The translations under genes were made by a program, and so were the position numbers. From the NCBI GenBank assembly GCA_017623675.1, contig JAGAOO010000017.1, positions 45,136 to 109,135 on the forward strand: a stretch of DNA of 64,000 nucleotides, in the 5' to 3' direction. Below are positions 63,925 through 64,000 of the stretch, piece by piece; within the stretch, counting starts at the first letter, position 1; every line of letters begins with the position of its first letter. The notes under the pieces were generated by a model. It was not told the origin of the DNA, made no database searches, and saw nothing but the letters and a program-made list of their open reading frames with translations. The stretch is from Lachnospiraceae bacterium (lineage in GTDB: Bacteria; Bacillota; Clostridia; Lachnospirales; Lachnospiraceae).

Positions 63925-64000
63925 TAATCGCACTTCGTGCTTACGGGTAGTGCACTGATGTGCACGTAGGTCGTAAGGAATCCTCCCACTTCGTGGGTCC
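63925..64000. repeat. Hairpin-rich sequence at the right edge, unclassified
   Basis: Within 75 bases there are two TTC-loop hairpins (63930-63940 with GCAC/GTGC; 63985-63997 with CCCAC/GTGGG). A GTGCAC direct repeat (63950-63955, 63960-63965), itself palindromic, lies within a CTTACG/CGTAAG stem (63940-63945, 63972-63977). There is no long open frame. It could be the end of a mobile or dispersed repeat or a structured RNA; the window cuts it. Confidence 0.45.

Noticed and set aside
1-64000. CRISPR arrays, tRNA or rRNA genes, insertion sequences, prophage
   Set aside because: No regular spaced repeats, cloverleaf-type sequences, transposase or phage genes were recognised on reading through both strands.

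Overview
The window looks like a chromosomal segment of a motile, anaerobic, low-GC Gram-positive bacterium, most probably a Lachnospiraceae-type clostridium (Roseburia/Lachnospira-like). This is inferred from the AT-rich composition, consensus sigma-A promoters, strong AGGAGG ribosome sites, codY next to a Bacillus-like fla/che operon, an rnfCDGEAB cluster and AsnB/RibF/Ffh proteins of clostridial type. No rRNA, tRNA, CRISPR array or insertion sequence was recognised.

Positions 1-26752 hold one long minus-strand flagellar and chemotaxis cluster, read right to left: flgB-flgC-fliE-fliF-fliG-fliH-fliI-fliJ-(MotE-like)-fliK-flgD-(TIGR02530-type)-flgE-flbD-motA-motB-fliL-fliM-fliY-cheY-fliO-fliP-fliQ-fliR-flhB-flhA-flhF-flhG-pilZ-cheB-cheA (cut by the left edge). 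It encodes basal body, hook, export gate, stator and switch in assembly order. An intrinsic terminator followed by a promoter-like element splits it between flgE and flbD, and a terminator-like hairpin lies between flhB and flhA.

Positions 26868-33316 carry codY, topA, dprA, comM, nrdR and a ylmC/ymxH-type gene on the minus strand, the Bacillus neighbourhood of fla/che but without xerC-hslVU. A plus-strand gene of unknown function (33566-34366) converges with the Rnf cluster. The Rnf complex (34478-39531) couples ferredoxin:NAD oxidation to ion pumping. Upstream of it are a Gx-transporter-type membrane protein, a divergent ClC protein, a NusG-domain-II protein and a DUF1294-ApbE fusion that probably attaches FMN to RnfG/RnfD.

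Positions 43156-50898 hold asnB, a three-gene HscC-type chaperone operon (Hsp70, J-like membrane protein, DUF4190 protein), a NUDIX hydrolase and a frameshifted small gene. A CrtI-like FAD oxidoreductase converges on the ylxM-ffh-rpsP-ylqC-rimM-trmD operon. A plus-strand polar amino acid ABC transporter follows (56461-58746). Next to it is a compact locus with the hallmarks of a type I toxin-antitoxin system: a 33-residue holin-like peptide whose ribosome site is locked in a GNRA hairpin, and a convergent small RNA sharing its terminator. After that come rbfA-nrnA-truB-ribF, a CPBP protease gene with a frame-broken Crp/Fnr regulator, and a hairpin-rich sequence running into the right edge.

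The most interesting items are the type I toxin-antitoxin locus, the HscC operon with an HPE J-like partner, the DUF1294-ApbE fusion and four-cysteine RnfE tail in the Rnf region, and the internal terminators of the flagellar operon.
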